A stretch of 64,000 nt of DNA from assembly GCF_030499515.1 (NCBI RefSeq), contig NZ_JASTWJ010000001.1:9714001-9778000 (forward strand). The letters run 5' to 3'. The notes beneath the pieces are model-generated. The model was not told where the DNA came from and did not search any database. It saw nothing but the letters and a program-made list of their open reading frames with translations. This DNA is from Streptomyces sp. DT2A-34 (GTDB lineage Bacteria > Actinomycetota > Actinomycetes > Streptomycetales > Streptomycetaceae). Below are positions 8,927-18,174 of the stretch, in pieces. The first letter of the stretch is position 1. Each line of letters opens with the position of its first letter. The position numbers and the translations under genes are program-made.

Positions 8927-9030
8927 GGCCTACTCCTGACGTGAAGGGTGCGCCGACGGTTTTCGTCGGTGGTTTCACGCTAGGGCGGGGAGCGGTGGGC
9001 GGCTTCTCGATTCCTGACCGGTCACACGCC

Positions 9031-9071
9031 GAGGGCGCGCCCACGGCTGGATCGCCGTGTGGCGCGCCCTC
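9031..9071 (-). terminator. Terminator of the sugar-transport operon
   Basis: Arms GAGGGCGCGCC (9031-9041) and GGCGCGCCCTC (9061-9071) are extended by a further CACGGC/GCCGTG pairing, with one bulged base and a six-base loop. It begins 18 bases beyond the LacI-family stop, on the downstream side of that minus-strand operon. Confidence 0.8.
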
Positions 9072-9088
9072 GAGGCCCGCTCACGCCG

Positions 9089-10120
9089 TTACGTCGACTC
9101 CCGCTTCACCAGCTCCGTCGGCAGGATCACCGCCGCCGGGTCCTCACCGCCGATCTGCGCGAGCAGCAAGCGCACCATCTCGGCGCTGATGCGGTCGTAG
9201 GGCTGGCGCACCGTCGTGAGGGCGGGGGTGGCCTCCGTCGCCGCGCTGGAGTCGTCGAAGCCGCCCACGGACACGTCCTCGGGCACCCGGCGGCCTGCCC
9301 GGTGGAGCGCCGTCAGGGCGCCCTGTGCCATCAGGTCGGAGGCCACGAACAAGGCGTCCATGTCCGGGGCCTGCGCCAGCAGCCGCTCGGTGCCCGCCTC
9401 GCCGCTGGCCCGGCTGTAGTCGCCGGAGACGATGAGCCGCTCGTCGATCTCGACGCCCGCTTCCCCGAGCACCTCCTTGTAGCCGGCGAGGCGATCGACA
9501 CCGCCCGGGGTGTCCAGCGGGCCGCTCACCACGCCGATCCGGCGCCGACCCAGAGACAGCAGGTGGCGCACCATGTCACGGGCGCCGTCCCGGTCGTCCG
9601 CCGCCACGTAACTCACCTTGGAGCCGAGTCCCATGGGCTTGCCGCACTGGACGAGGGGCACCCCCGCCTCGCGCAGTTCGTCGGCCACCGGGTCCCCGGA
9701 GTGGCTGGACACCAGCAGCACCCCGTCGACGTGACCTGCCGTGATGTACCGCGTTATGCGCCGCCGTTCGTCCGGCGTGCCCGCCAGCATCAGCAGCAGC
9801 GGGATGTCATGCGCCGCGAGCGCCTGCGTGCATCCGCTGAGCAGGACGTTGAAGTTGGGGTCCTCGAAGAACCGCTCCTGCGGCTCGGTCAGCAGGAAGC
9901 CGATCGAGTCCGAGCGCCCCGTGATCAGCGAGCGCGCATGCCGGTTGACGACGTAACCCGTCTTGCGGATGGCCGCGTTGACCGCCTCCTGGGCGGTCGG
10001 GCTGACGTAGTGCCCGCCGTTGAGCACCCGCGAAACCGTGCCCCGTGAGACTCCGGCCTCGCGCGCCACGTCGTGGATCGTCGGCGGCTTGCGTCGGCCC
10101 CCCGTGTTGCTCATGGTCAT
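9089..10120 (-). CDS. LacI-family repressor of the galactan locus
   Basis: The 343-residue protein starts with an N-terminal LacI helix-turn-helix (TIHDVAREAGVSRGTVSRVL) and hinge, followed by a periplasmic-binding-protein-like core (about 65-343). ATG 10120 overlaps the permease stop by ATGA, making it the last gene of the transport operon. It very probably binds the dyad at 13324-13339 between the two arms of the locus and is released by a galacto-oligosaccharide or galactose; the ligand is inferred from context only. Confidence 0.9.
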   Translation of the reverse strand: MTMSNTGGRRKPPTIHDVAREAGVSRGTVSRVLNGGHYVSPTAQEAVNAAIRKTGYVVNRHARSLITGRSDSIGFLLTEPQERFFEDPNFNVLLSGCTQALAAHDIPLLLMLAGTPDERRRITRYITAGHVDGVLLVSSHSGDPVADELREAGVPLVQCGKPMGLGSKVSYVAADDRDGARDMVRHLLSLGRRRIGVVSGPLDTPGGVDRLAGYKEVLGEAGVEIDERLIVSGDYSRASGEAGTERLLAQAPDMDALFVASDLMAQGALTALHRAGRRVPEDVSVGGFDDSSAATEATPALTTVRQPYDRISAEMVRLLLAQIGGEDPAAVILPTELVKREST

Positions 10121-11025
10121 GACTTTACGGCTCCGGAGAGCAGATCCAGGCTCCAGAACCGCTGGACGACCAGGAAGAGCGCCACCAGCGGAATGACCGC
10201 GAGGAACGCGCCGGTGATCACCAGCGTGTACAGCGCGGGCGTGTTGGCGCCCTGTTCGAGGAGCGTGAACAGGCCCAGCGTGATCGGGAATTTCTCGTCG
10301 TCGCTGAGCATGATGTACGGCAGCAGGAAGTTGTTCCAGATCGCCACGAACTGGAACAGGAACACCGTCACCATGCCGGGCACCATCATCGGCAGCGCGA
10401 CCCGCGCGAAGATCCGCCATTCGCTCGCCCCGTCCATCCGGCCGGCCTCCACCACATCGGTGGGGACGGCGGCGGCCGCGTAGATCCGCGAGAGGTAGAC
10501 GCCGTACGGCGAGAGGAGCTGCGGCAGCAGCACGCTCAGGTACGAGTCCGTGAGGTCGGCCTTCGCCAGCAGCAGGTACTGCGGAATGGCGAGGATGACC
10601 GGCGGCATCAGCACACCCGCCAGGAGCACGTTGAACAGCGTCTCGCGGCCGCGGAAGCGGTAGATCGCCAGCGCGTAGCCACCGAACGCCGAGACGACCG
10701 TCGACAGAAGGGCGCCGAGCCCGGCGTACAGGGCGGAGTTGCCCATCCACTGCCAGTACACGCCGTCGCGGTAGGCGCTCAGGTCCGAGATGTTGTCGGC
10801 GAAGCCGGTGCCCGGCACGAAAGTGAAGGTGGAGAACAGCTCACTGCCGGACTTGGTCGCCGCGATCACCACCCACGCCACGGGCAGCAGGCAGTAGAGC
10901 GCCCCGAGCAGCAGGGTGACCGTAGGGATCAGGGCGATTCGGCGGCGCAGCGGCGGGCGGCTCTGAGCGGCGCCGGGCGTGGCGCCCGCGGTCGTGTCGG
11001 CCTTGCCGACGGCAAGAGAACTCAT
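10117..11025 (-). CDS. Carbohydrate ABC transporter permease (MalG type)
   Basis: The 302-residue inner-membrane protein has six predicted helices. Its conserved EAA loop reads EAGRMDGASEWRIFARVALP, the contact site for the ATPase. It overlaps the MalF-type partner upstream and the LacI gene downstream, each by four bases. The ATPase is not encoded in the window; Streptomyces usually supplies one shared MsiK ATPase for many sugar importers. Confidence 0.93.
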   Translation of the reverse strand: MSSLAVGKADTTAGATPGAAQSRPPLRRRIALIPTVTLLLGALYCLLPVAWVVIAATKSGSELFSTFTFVPGTGFADNISDLSAYRDGVYWQWMGNSALYAGLGALLSTVVSAFGGYALAIYRFRGRETLFNVLLAGVLMPPVILAIPQYLLLAKADLTDSYLSVLLPQLLSPYGVYLSRIYAAAAVPTDVVEAGRMDGASEWRIFARVALPMMVPGMVTVFLFQFVAIWNNFLLPYIMLSDDEKFPITLGLFTLLEQGANTPALYTLVITGAFLAVIPLVALFLVVQRFWSLDLLSGAVKS

Positions 11026-11945
11026 CGTGCTGCCTCCTGCTTGTTACGACGGTTCGCGCCCCGCAGGAACCCGAAGGACAGCAGCAGTGTCGCCAGGGCG
11101 ATGATCGTGGCCTGGGCGGCCGCCGCGTAGATGTCGCCCTTGCCGAAGGCGTCCTGGTACACCTTCATCAGCGGACTCCAGGTCGTGGACACGGAGTTGG
11201 TGAGCGGTTTGAGGGTCATCGGCTCGCTGAACACCTGGAGCGTGGCGATGATCGAGAAGAAGAAGGTCAGCACCAGCGAGGGCGCCACCATCGGGATCTT
11301 GATCCTCAGCGCGACCTGGAGCGGCGTGGCGCCGTCCAGCTTGGCCGCCTCGTACACCTCGGCCGGGATCGCCTGCAGCGAGGTGTAGATGACGATCATG
11401 TTGAAGCCGGTGCCGCCCCAGACCGCGATGTTCGACAGGGCGAGGTAGAGCGGGCCGCCGTCCAGCAGGTCGGGCTGCGGCATGCCCAGCTTGTCGAGCA
11501 CGTAGTAGAAGGGGCTGACGTCCGGCAGGTACAGGAAGCCCCACAGCAGCGCGGCCACGACGCCGGGGATGGCGTACGGCAGGAAGATCGCGAGCCGGGT
11601 GAAGGGCGCGAGCCGCACCTTGTCGGAGTCGAGCATCAGCGCGAACAGCAGGGCCAGGCCCAGCATCACCGGCACCACGATGCAGCCGTAGCCGAGCACG
11701 CGCAGCGCGCCGTCGACCAGCTCGCTGTCGGTGAGGGCGTCCGTGTAGTTCTCCACACCGGCCCAGACCTCCTTGCGGGCGCCGGAGCCGAGCCCGAGCC
11801 CGGAGACCTTCACCTTGTGGAAGCTGAGCCAGATCGCGTAGCCGATGGGCAGCGCGAAGAAGAGCAGGAAGAGGACGGTTGCGGGGAGAAGGAAGGCGTA
11901 CGGGGCCCCCTTCACCCCGTACGCCCTCCGGCTTGTGCTGGTCAC
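11022..11945 (-). CDS. Carbohydrate ABC transporter permease (MalF type)
   Basis: GTG 11945 is chosen because it overlaps the stop of the binding-protein gene (GTGA). The 307-residue product has a first helix at about 15-38 (YAFLLPATVLFLLFFALP), then five more. The EAA loop reads EAAKLDGATPLQVALRIKIP. It forms the translocation pore with the MalG-type protein. Confidence 0.92.
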   Translation of the reverse strand: MTSTSRRAYGVKGAPYAFLLPATVLFLLFFALPIGYAIWLSFHKVKVSGLGLGSGARKEVWAGVENYTDALTDSELVDGALRVLGYGCIVVPVMLGLALLFALMLDSDKVRLAPFTRLAIFLPYAIPGVVAALLWGFLYLPDVSPFYYVLDKLGMPQPDLLDGGPLYLALSNIAVWGGTGFNMIVIYTSLQAIPAEVYEAAKLDGATPLQVALRIKIPMVAPSLVLTFFFSIIATLQVFSEPMTLKPLTNSVSTTWSPLMKVYQDAFGKGDIYAAAAQATIIALATLLLSFGFLRGANRRNKQEAAR

Positions 11946-13270
11946 TCGGAGACCTCGAAGCCCTGCTTCTTGAGGTCGGCGACCGTGTCGTCCTGCATGG
12001 CCTTCAGGGCGGCAGCGAAGTCCGACTTGTTCTTGGCGGCCTTGCCGAAGGCGTCCTTGAAGGTCGTGTAGGCGACGTTCACGTTCGGGCCCCAGGCCGA
12101 CGGCGCCGTCGTCTCGGCGATCTCGGCGGCCTTCGTGTAGAAGTCGGGCTGGTTGGAGAAGTAGTCCGGCGGCGTGGTGAAGGCGCCGCTGAGCTGGGCG
12201 GAGGTGGAGGCCGGGTAGATCCCGCTCTCCTTGGCCAGCGCGTTGAGCGCGTCGCCGTCGGTGTTCAGCCAGGCGGCGAACTTCGCGGCGGCGGCCTTGT
12301 GCTCGGAGTCCGTGGTGACGGCGGTGGAGGAGCCGCCCCAGCTGCCGGTCACGTTCTCCGACTGCGACCACTGCGGGAGCGGGGCCATGGCCCACTTGCC
12401 CTTGGTGTCGGGCGCGGCCGTGGTCAGCGTGCCCGGGGCCCACACGGCGCTGACCCAGGCGATCTGCTTGCCGGTGTTGAGCGCCTTGTTCCAGGCCGGG
12501 GTGTACATGGGCTGGTTGTCGATGGCGCCCTCCTCGACGAGGTCGCCCCAGAACTTGGCGACCTTCTGGGAGGCGGCGTCGTCGATGCCGACCTTCCACT
12601 TGTCACCGGAGGTCGTCCACCACTTGGCGCCGGCCTGCTGGGCCAGGCCCGCGAAGAGACCGGAGTCGTTGGCGGAGAAGGTGGTGAGGTCCGTGTCGGG
12701 GGACTTCTTCTTCAGCGCGCGGGCGGTCTCGGCGAACTGCTCCCACGTGGTCGGGACCGTCAGGCCGTACTTCTTGAAGAGGTCCTGGCGGTAGTAGAAC
12801 ATCATCGGCCCGATGTCCTGCGGGACCGCGTAGACCGCGTCCGTGCCCAGCGTGGTCTGCTGCCACACACCCTCGGCGAACTTGTCCTTCGCGTCGCCGA
12901 CCTCGCTCGCGATGTCCGCGACCGCGTCATTGCTGACCAGTGTCGGCAGTGCCTGGTACTCGGCCTGGACCAGGTCCGGGGCCTTGCCCGCCTTGTGCGC
13001 GGTGAGGATCTTGGTGACCAGCGTGTCGCCGGACGCCTGCTTCTTCACCGTGACCGTGATCTGGTCCTTCTTGCCCTGGCCCTTGTTCCACAGGTCGACG
13101 ACCTTGTCCATGCCGGGCGTCCAGGTCCAGTACGTCAGCGAGACCGGCCCCGAGGAGTCCTCCCCGGCTTCTTCGGAGCCGCAGGCGGCGAGGGCGGTGG
13201 CGCCGAGGGCGGCGGCGACACAGCTGGCCGCAGTTCTGAAAACGAGTCGCCGACGCTTCGTGATGGGCAT
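11942..13270 (-). CDS. Extracellular sugar-binding lipoprotein of ABC importer
   Basis: The 442-residue protein has a lipoprotein signal ending in the lipobox LAAC (Cys30), preceded by KRRR, so it should be lipid-anchored outside the membrane. The rest is a family 1 solute-binding fold starting PVSLTYWTWTPGMDKVV, with many exposed aromatics (KWWTT, SAVWAPG, SWGGSS) suited to stacking on sugars. It is the first gene of the operon with two permeases and LacI. The setting with galactan hydrolases suggests galacto-oligosaccharide uptake. Confidence 0.92.
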   Translation of the reverse strand: MPITKRRRLVFRTAASCVAAALGATALAACGSEEAGEDSSGPVSLTYWTWTPGMDKVVDLWNKGQGKKDQITVTVKKQASGDTLVTKILTAHKAGKAPDLVQAEYQALPTLVSNDAVADIASEVGDAKDKFAEGVWQQTTLGTDAVYAVPQDIGPMMFYYRQDLFKKYGLTVPTTWEQFAETARALKKKSPDTDLTTFSANDSGLFAGLAQQAGAKWWTTSGDKWKVGIDDAASQKVAKFWGDLVEEGAIDNQPMYTPAWNKALNTGKQIAWVSAVWAPGTLTTAAPDTKGKWAMAPLPQWSQSENVTGSWGGSSTAVTTDSEHKAAAAKFAAWLNTDGDALNALAKESGIYPASTSAQLSGAFTTPPDYFSNQPDFYTKAAEIAETTAPSAWGPNVNVAYTTFKDAFGKAAKNKSDFAAALKAMQDDTVADLKKQGFEVSE

Positions 13271-13323
13271 GGATCTCTCCCCTGACCTGGGGCCCCAGCC
13301 TGCTGCGAGGGCCCGCCATGCTT

Positions 13324-13339
13324 CTGTGAGCGTTCACAG
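13324..13339. promoter_or_regulatory. LacI-type operator in the galactan intergenic region
   Basis: CTGTGAGCGTTCACAG has perfect six-base arms around a GCGT centre, the size and centre expected for LacI-family sites. It begins at the downstream edge of the -10 of the transport operon promoter and would cover the transcription start, so bound repressor should block initiation. Confidence 0.75.
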
Positions 13340-13366
13340 TAGAGAAACATCCTGGACACTTGTCAA
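13338..13366 (-). promoter_or_regulatory. Promoter of the galactan transport operon
   Basis: On the minus strand, TTGACA (13366-13361) is followed after 17 bases by TCTACT (13343-13338). This is a near-consensus vegetative promoter. The predicted start lies inside the operator and about 65 bases above the lipoprotein ATG. Confidence 0.75.
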
Positions 13367-13413
13367 TGGTTGTTGCTGTGCGGTTATGTTGGGCTCGCAC
13401 CGCCGATCCGGTG

Positions 13414-13427
13414 TGTGCACGTTCCCA
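13414..13427. promoter_or_regulatory. Possible second LacI operator, GH42 side
   Basis: TGTGCACGTTCCCA matches 11 of 14 bases of the clear operator nearby and lies 27-40 bases before the beta-galactosidase ATG. A weak -10 (TATGTT at 13385-13390) is just upstream of it. It could let one repressor control both arms. Confidence 0.4.
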
Positions 13428-13453
13428 AATGATCGATAAAACGGGAGAGATCC

Positions 13454-15475
13454 ATGCCGGAGACCACCCCCAGGGGCCTCACCAGGCTCGCCTTCGGTGG
13501 GGACTACAACCCCGAGCAGTGGCCGGAAAGCGTCTGGCAGGAGGACGTCCGGCTGATGCGGGAGGCCGGCGTCACGATGGTGAGTGTCGGGATCTTCTCC
13601 TGGGCCCTGCTGGAGCCCGTACCCGGGGCGTACGACTTCGGCTGGCTGGACCGCCTCTTCGGCCTGCTGTACGAGAACGGCATCCGCGTCGACCTGGGCA
13701 CCCCCACCGTCTGCCCGCCGGTGTGGTTCTACCGCGCCCACCCCGACGCCCTGCCCGTGACGGCGGAGGGCGTGCGCTACGAGTTCGGCTCCCGCGCCGC
13801 CATCTGCCACAGCAACGCCGACTACCGCGCGGCCGCCGCGAGCATCACCACCCAGCTCGCCGAGCGCTACGGCGACCACCCGGCGCTCGCGATGTGGCAT
13901 GTGCACAACGAGTACGGCGTCCCCGTCTCGGCCTGCTACTGCGACTCCTGCGCCGCGCACTTCCGCCGCTGGCTGGCGGCCACGTACGAGACGGTCGACG
14001 GGGTCAACGAGGCCTGGGGCACCGCCTTCTGGGGCCAGCGCTACGCCGACTTCGAGCAGATCAACCCGCCGCGCGCGACGCCCACGGCCGTCAACCCGGC
14101 CCAGGCGCTGGACTACAAGCGGTTCGCCGACGCCACCATGCGCGAGAACTTCGTCATGGAGCGGGACATCCTGCACCGTCTCTCACCCGGCGTCCCCGTC
14201 ACGACCAACTTCATGACGGCCCTCAGTCAGTGCGACTCCGTCGACTACTGGGCCTGGGGCCGTGAGGTCGACCTCGTCACCAACGACCACTACCTGATCA
14301 CCGACGGCCGCCGCACCCACGTCAACCTCGCGATGGCCGCCGATCTCACCCGCTCGGTGGCCGGGGGAGCACCCTGGATCCTCCTGGAGCACTCCACCTC
14401 CGGCGTCAACTGGCAGGCCCGCAACCCCGCCAAGGCCCCCGGCCAGATGGCCCGCAACTCTCTCGCCCATGTGGCACGCGGCTCCGAGGGCGCGATGTTC
14501 TTCCAGTGGCGGCAGTCCCGGCGCGGCGCCGAGAAGTTCCACTCGGCGATGCTCCCGCACGGCGGCACGGACACACGCGTGTGGCGCGAGGTCGTCGAAC
14601 TCGGTGCCGCCCTCGACTCATTGAGCTCAGTCCGCGGCACCCGCACACAGGCAGACGTCGCGATGCTGTGGGACTGGCACTCCTGGTGGGCGCAGAACCT
14701 CGACTGGCGTCCCAGCGAGGACCACGACCCGCGCGAGCGCGCCGACGCCTTCTACGAGGTCCTCTACGACCGCCACCTCACGGTCGACTTCGCCCACCCG
14801 GAAGCCGACTTGTCGGCCTATCCCCTTGTCGTCGTACCCGCGCTGTACCTGATGACGGAGACGGCCGGCCGCAATCTGCGCCGGTACGTCGAGAACGGCG
14901 GCACCCTCGTCGTGTCGTACTTCTCCGGCATCGTCGACGAGCACGACGCCGTGCACGAGGGCGCCTACCCCGGCCCGCTGCGGGACGTCCTCGGGCTGAC
15001 GATCGAGGAGTTCTCGCCACTGCTCCCGGACCAGCTGGTGCGCATCACCGGCCCGGACGGCTCCGAGCTCAGCGGCGACGTGTGGACCGAGTTCGTCGTC
15101 CCGCGCGGCGCCGAGACCGTCTGGACGTACGCCGACGGCCTGACCGCCGGTCACCCGGCCGTCACCCGGCACCGCCTCGGAGAGGGCACCGCCTGGTACG
15201 TCTCCACCCGCCTGGGCGCCGAGGGCCTCGACGCGCTGCTGGGCTGGGCGATCGAGGACGCGCAGGTCGCCCCGCGTGTCGACCTGCCCCGCGACGTCGA
15301 GGTCGTGCGCCGCGCCGGCGAGTCGGGCAGCTACCTGTTCGCCGTCAACCACACCGCGTCGGACGCCAAGGTGCCGCTGGAGGCACCCGGTACCGAGCTG
15401 CTGACCGGTGAACGTGCCGCGGGCCGCCTCGAGGTCCCCGCGGGAGCCGTCCGGGTCGTACGACTCGACGGCTGA
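13454..15475 (+). CDS. Beta-galactosidase, glycoside hydrolase family 42
   Basis: The 673-residue protein has no signal peptide and so is cytoplasmic. The N-terminal TIM barrel opens with FGGDYNPEQWP. Glu153 in HVHNEYG is the expected acid/base, and Glu312 in ILLEHSTSGVNW the nucleophile. Cys118, 161, 163 and 166 form the zinc cluster known in GH42. The trimerisation and C-terminal beta domains follow. It would cleave galactose from imported beta-galacto-oligosaccharides. GH53 lies 112 bases downstream and the importer is divergent. Confidence 0.95.
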   Translation: MPETTPRGLTRLAFGGDYNPEQWPESVWQEDVRLMREAGVTMVSVGIFSWALLEPVPGAYDFGWLDRLFGLLYENGIRVDLGTPTVCPPVWFYRAHPDALPVTAEGVRYEFGSRAAICHSNADYRAAAASITTQLAERYGDHPALAMWHVHNEYGVPVSACYCDSCAAHFRRWLAATYETVDGVNEAWGTAFWGQRYADFEQINPPRATPTAVNPAQALDYKRFADATMRENFVMERDILHRLSPGVPVTTNFMTALSQCDSVDYWAWGREVDLVTNDHYLITDGRRTHVNLAMAADLTRSVAGGAPWILLEHSTSGVNWQARNPAKAPGQMARNSLAHVARGSEGAMFFQWRQSRRGAEKFHSAMLPHGGTDTRVWREVVELGAALDSLSSVRGTRTQADVAMLWDWHSWWAQNLDWRPSEDHDPRERADAFYEVLYDRHLTVDFAHPEADLSAYPLVVVPALYLMTETAGRNLRRYVENGGTLVVSYFSGIVDEHDAVHEGAYPGPLRDVLGLTIEEFSPLLPDQLVRITGPDGSELSGDVWTEFVVPRGAETVWTYADGLTAGHPAVTRHRLGEGTAWYVSTRLGAEGLDALLGWAIEDAQVAPRVDLPRDVEVVRRAGESGSYLFAVNHTASDAKVPLEAPGTELLTGERAAGRLEVPAGAVRVVRLDG

Positions 15476-15512
15476 GCCGAACTCCCCTCCGCCCGCGCGC
15501 GCCACGAGCCGC

Positions 15513-15544
15513 GGGTGAAGGGGCTCCTCACCCTCCAGGTGAGG
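15513..15544 (+). promoter_or_regulatory. Mutually exclusive hairpins between GH42 and GH53 genes
   Basis: GGGTGA (15513-15518) can pair with TCACCC (15528-15533). The alternative CCTCACC (15526-15532) pairs with GGTGAGG (15538-15544). The shared middle strand allows only one stem at a time. This could be a processing or attenuation signal between the intracellular and secreted enzymes, or simply a weak terminator. Confidence 0.4.
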
Positions 15545-15587
15545 GACACCCCCGATCCCACTTACGTCGAAGGGACGACGGACGAAG

Positions 15588-17156
15588 ATGTTCCATCCCA
15601 GACGCACCCTCCGGGTCCTGCTGCTGCCGCTCGCAGCCGGCCTCGCCCTCACCGCCCTGCCCGCGCAGACCGCCTCGGCGGCCAGCACGCTCACCAACGG
15701 CGGCTTCGAGTCCGACGGCACCGGCACGGCCACCCCGGCCGGTTGGTCCACGTACTCGGCGGCCGGCCAGAACTCCGCCTCCTTCACCGAGGCCGGCGGC
15801 CACGGCGGGAGTTACCGCCTGAGCCACTGGTCGTCATCGGCGTACAAGGTGGAGACGTACCAGTACCTGTCCGGGCTGACCAACGGGAACTACAGGCTCA
15901 CCGCGTGGGTCCGCTCCGGCGGCGGCCAGAACTCGGCGTACATAGCGCTGAAGAACTGCGGCGGCACGGAACAGCGCACCGACCTGCCGGTCTCGGCGAG
16001 CGGGTGGATCCGTATCGTCGTGCCGGTCAATGTGACCAACAACCAGTGCACCATCAGCATCAACAGTGACGCGAACGCGGGCAACTGGATCAATGTTGAC
16101 GACCTGACCTTCGCGTCCGGCACGGGCGGCACGTCGATCCATGGTGCCGACATATCCTCGCTCGCCAAGAGCGAGGCCAAGGGCGGCGTCTACAAGACCA
16201 GTTCCGGCACCACCGGCGACGCGATCACCATCCTGAAGAACGCCGGAATGAACTACGCGCGCCTGAAGGTCTGGGTCAACCCGGCCGACGGCTACAACAA
16301 CAAGACGCGCGTCCTCGCCATGGCCAAGCGGATCAAGGCGTCCGGCATGAAGCTGCTGGTCGACTTCCACTACTCGGACATCTGGGCCGACCCGGGAGCC
16401 CAGAGCAAGCCGGCCGCCTGGGCGGGGCACTCGTACAGTCAACTCAGGACCGACGTGTACAACCACACGTACGACGTGTTGAACGCGTTGAAGGCTCAAG
16501 GCACCACCGCCGACATGGTCCAGGTGGGCAATGAGATCAACGGCGGCATGCTGTGGAACGAGGGCTCCACGAGCAACTGGTCGCAGCTCGCCGGCCTGCT
16601 CAACTCGGGCTACGACGCGGTCAAGGCGGTCAACTCGTCCACCACGGTCGCCCTGCACCTCGCCAAGGGCGGCGACCTGTCCGGCACCCGCTCGTGGTTC
16701 GACAGCGCGGTCGCGAACGGCGTGAAGTTCGACGCGATCGGCCTGTCCTACTACGGCTACTGGCACGGCTCGCTCTACGACTTCCAGACGACGCTGGACG
16801 ACGCGGCCTCCCGCTACGGCAAGCCCGTCTTCGTCGCCGAGACGGCCTACCCGTTCCGGCTGGACAGCGAGGACGCGCACGAGGAGATCATCAACACCAC
16901 CGGTGAGCTGGTCTCCGGCTACCCGGCGAACACGGCCGGGCAGCGCCGCTGGATGAACGATGTGGCCAGCATCGTGGAGGCCGTCCCGAACGGCCGTGGC
17001 CTCGGCGTCTTCTACTGGGAGGCGACCTGGACCGCCGTCTCCGGCAACGGCTGGGACCCGACCGACGCCTCGTCCGGTAACGGCTGGGAGAACCAGGCCC
17101 TGTTCGGCTACGACGACACCGCGCTCTCGTCGATGGCGTGGTTCAGCCACCGCTGA
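15588..17156 (+). CDS. Secreted arabinogalactan endo-beta-1,4-galactanase, GH53 with N-terminal carbohydrate-binding module
   Basis: The 522-residue protein has a signal peptide (FHPRRTLRVLLLPLAAGLAL to about residue 32, ASA cleavage). A beta-sandwich module at about 33-175 starts TNGGFESDGTGTATPAGW, like CBM61/CBM4-type modules. The GH53 barrel runs from FASGTGGTSIHGADISSL onward. Glu316 in QVGNEINGG is the acid/base and Glu418 in FVAETAYP the nucleophile. Outside the cell it would release galacto-oligosaccharides from pectic galactan for the adjacent importer and GH42 enzyme. Confidence 0.94.
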   Translation: MFHPRRTLRVLLLPLAAGLALTALPAQTASAASTLTNGGFESDGTGTATPAGWSTYSAAGQNSASFTEAGGHGGSYRLSHWSSSAYKVETYQYLSGLTNGNYRLTAWVRSGGGQNSAYIALKNCGGTEQRTDLPVSASGWIRIVVPVNVTNNQCTISINSDANAGNWINVDDLTFASGTGGTSIHGADISSLAKSEAKGGVYKTSSGTTGDAITILKNAGMNYARLKVWVNPADGYNNKTRVLAMAKRIKASGMKLLVDFHYSDIWADPGAQSKPAAWAGHSYSQLRTDVYNHTYDVLNALKAQGTTADMVQVGNEINGGMLWNEGSTSNWSQLAGLLNSGYDAVKAVNSSTTVALHLAKGGDLSGTRSWFDSAVANGVKFDAIGLSYYGYWHGSLYDFQTTLDDAASRYGKPVFVAETAYPFRLDSEDAHEEIINTTGELVSGYPANTAGQRRWMNDVASIVEAVPNGRGLGVFYWEATWTAVSGNGWDPTDASSGNGWENQALFGYDDTALSSMAWFSHR

Positions 17157-17177
17157 GTTCCGTGACTCCGTGACAAA

Positions 17178-17209
17178 GGGGCCCGGCCGCACCCATGCGG
17201 CCGGGCCCC
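17178..17209 (+). terminator. Terminator after the galactanase gene
   Basis: A perfect 14-bp GC-rich inverted repeat (17178-17191 with 17196-17209, GGGGCCCGGCCGCA) around a four-base loop, 21 bases past the GH53 stop. It may also serve the converging YihY gene. Confidence 0.85.
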
Positions 17210-17298
17210 GACGCGTCAGGCGCCGAACCGCCTTATGCATGGCCCTCCGGTACCGGAACAAGGGTCCAGGCGTCCCGGACACGGCTGCGGCCGTACGT

Positions 17299-18174
17299 CT
17301 ACTCGGGCCCACCAGGCTGCGTATGGTCCGCGGAACGGTCGGCCGTCGACCCTCGCCGACGGCGCCGCCGCTTCGGGGCCGTGCGGGCCGGCTGGTCGAA
17401 GTCCTCGAACCGCTCGCACAGCAGCCTGCCCACCAGCGCACCGCCGTAGACCACGAACCCCACACCGACCAGCCAGGACTCCACCACCAGGACGGTCCCG
17501 ACCGGGCCGTAGCTGATCGCGTTGGTGACGAGCAGCGGGGTGAACACCAGGTACGAGAACAAGCGCAACCCCACCAGCCCCGCCATGGTGGCGATCGCAC
17601 CGGGCAGCAGGTCACGCCAGCGCACCTCACCGCTGAGCAGGAAGTGCGGCCCCCACCAGAAGAACAGCACGCCGACCGCCATGCTCAGCAGGATGCGGGG
17701 GGTGCCCTGCAGCACGGTGCGGGTCTGCACCTGCGCGTACACGTACGCCATGAGCATGATCAGCCAGACGGTCTGCCGCCACACCCGGTGCCAGGGCCCC
17801 GCGGGCAGCCGCCAGATCCGCTCGTAGCCGTTCTGGACGCTGGCGGCGAAGGACACACCGAACACGGCGAGCAGCGCCACGCTCAGCGCGCTGGTCGTGC
17901 TGACCACCTTGCGTGGCGGGGTGAAGACCTGCGAGAGGGCGCGGGCCGACCGGCCGGACAGGTCCATGCCGTCCACCAGCCACAGGGCGAATCCGCCCTG
18001 TGCCAGGGGATCCACGGCCGCCACCACGATCAGCAGCGGAGCCAGCGTGACCAGGGCGAGCGCGGCGAAACCCATGGCGCGGTGCAACAGCTCCAGCTCC
18101 TTGCCACGCCGGTAGAGCTCCGTGAGTTCCAGCCGGTGCCATGCCGTGTGCAGCCAGGAGTGCCGGACGTTCAA
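17299..18174 (-). CDS. YihY/BrkB-family integral membrane protein
   Basis: The 291-residue protein has six hydrophobic helices and the family start LHRAMGFAALALVTLAPLLI. A polar C-terminus is rich in Arg and Pro. The family was once thought to be RNase BN and is now regarded as membrane proteins of uncertain transport or envelope role. ATG 18174 begins a short amphipathic stretch before helix one. It is monocistronic; about 270 bases upstream are non-coding. Confidence 0.85.
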   Translation of the reverse strand: MNVRHSWLHTAWHRLELTELYRRGKELELLHRAMGFAALALVTLAPLLIVVAAVDPLAQGGFALWLVDGMDLSGRSARALSQVFTPPRKVVSTTSALSVALLAVFGVSFAASVQNGYERIWRLPAGPWHRVWRQTVWLIMLMAYVYAQVQTRTVLQGTPRILLSMAVGVLFFWWGPHFLLSGEVRWRDLLPGAIATMAGLVGLRLFSYLVFTPLLVTNAISYGPVGTVLVVESWLVGVGFVVYGGALVGRLLCERFEDFDQPARTAPKRRRRRRGSTADRSADHTQPGGPE

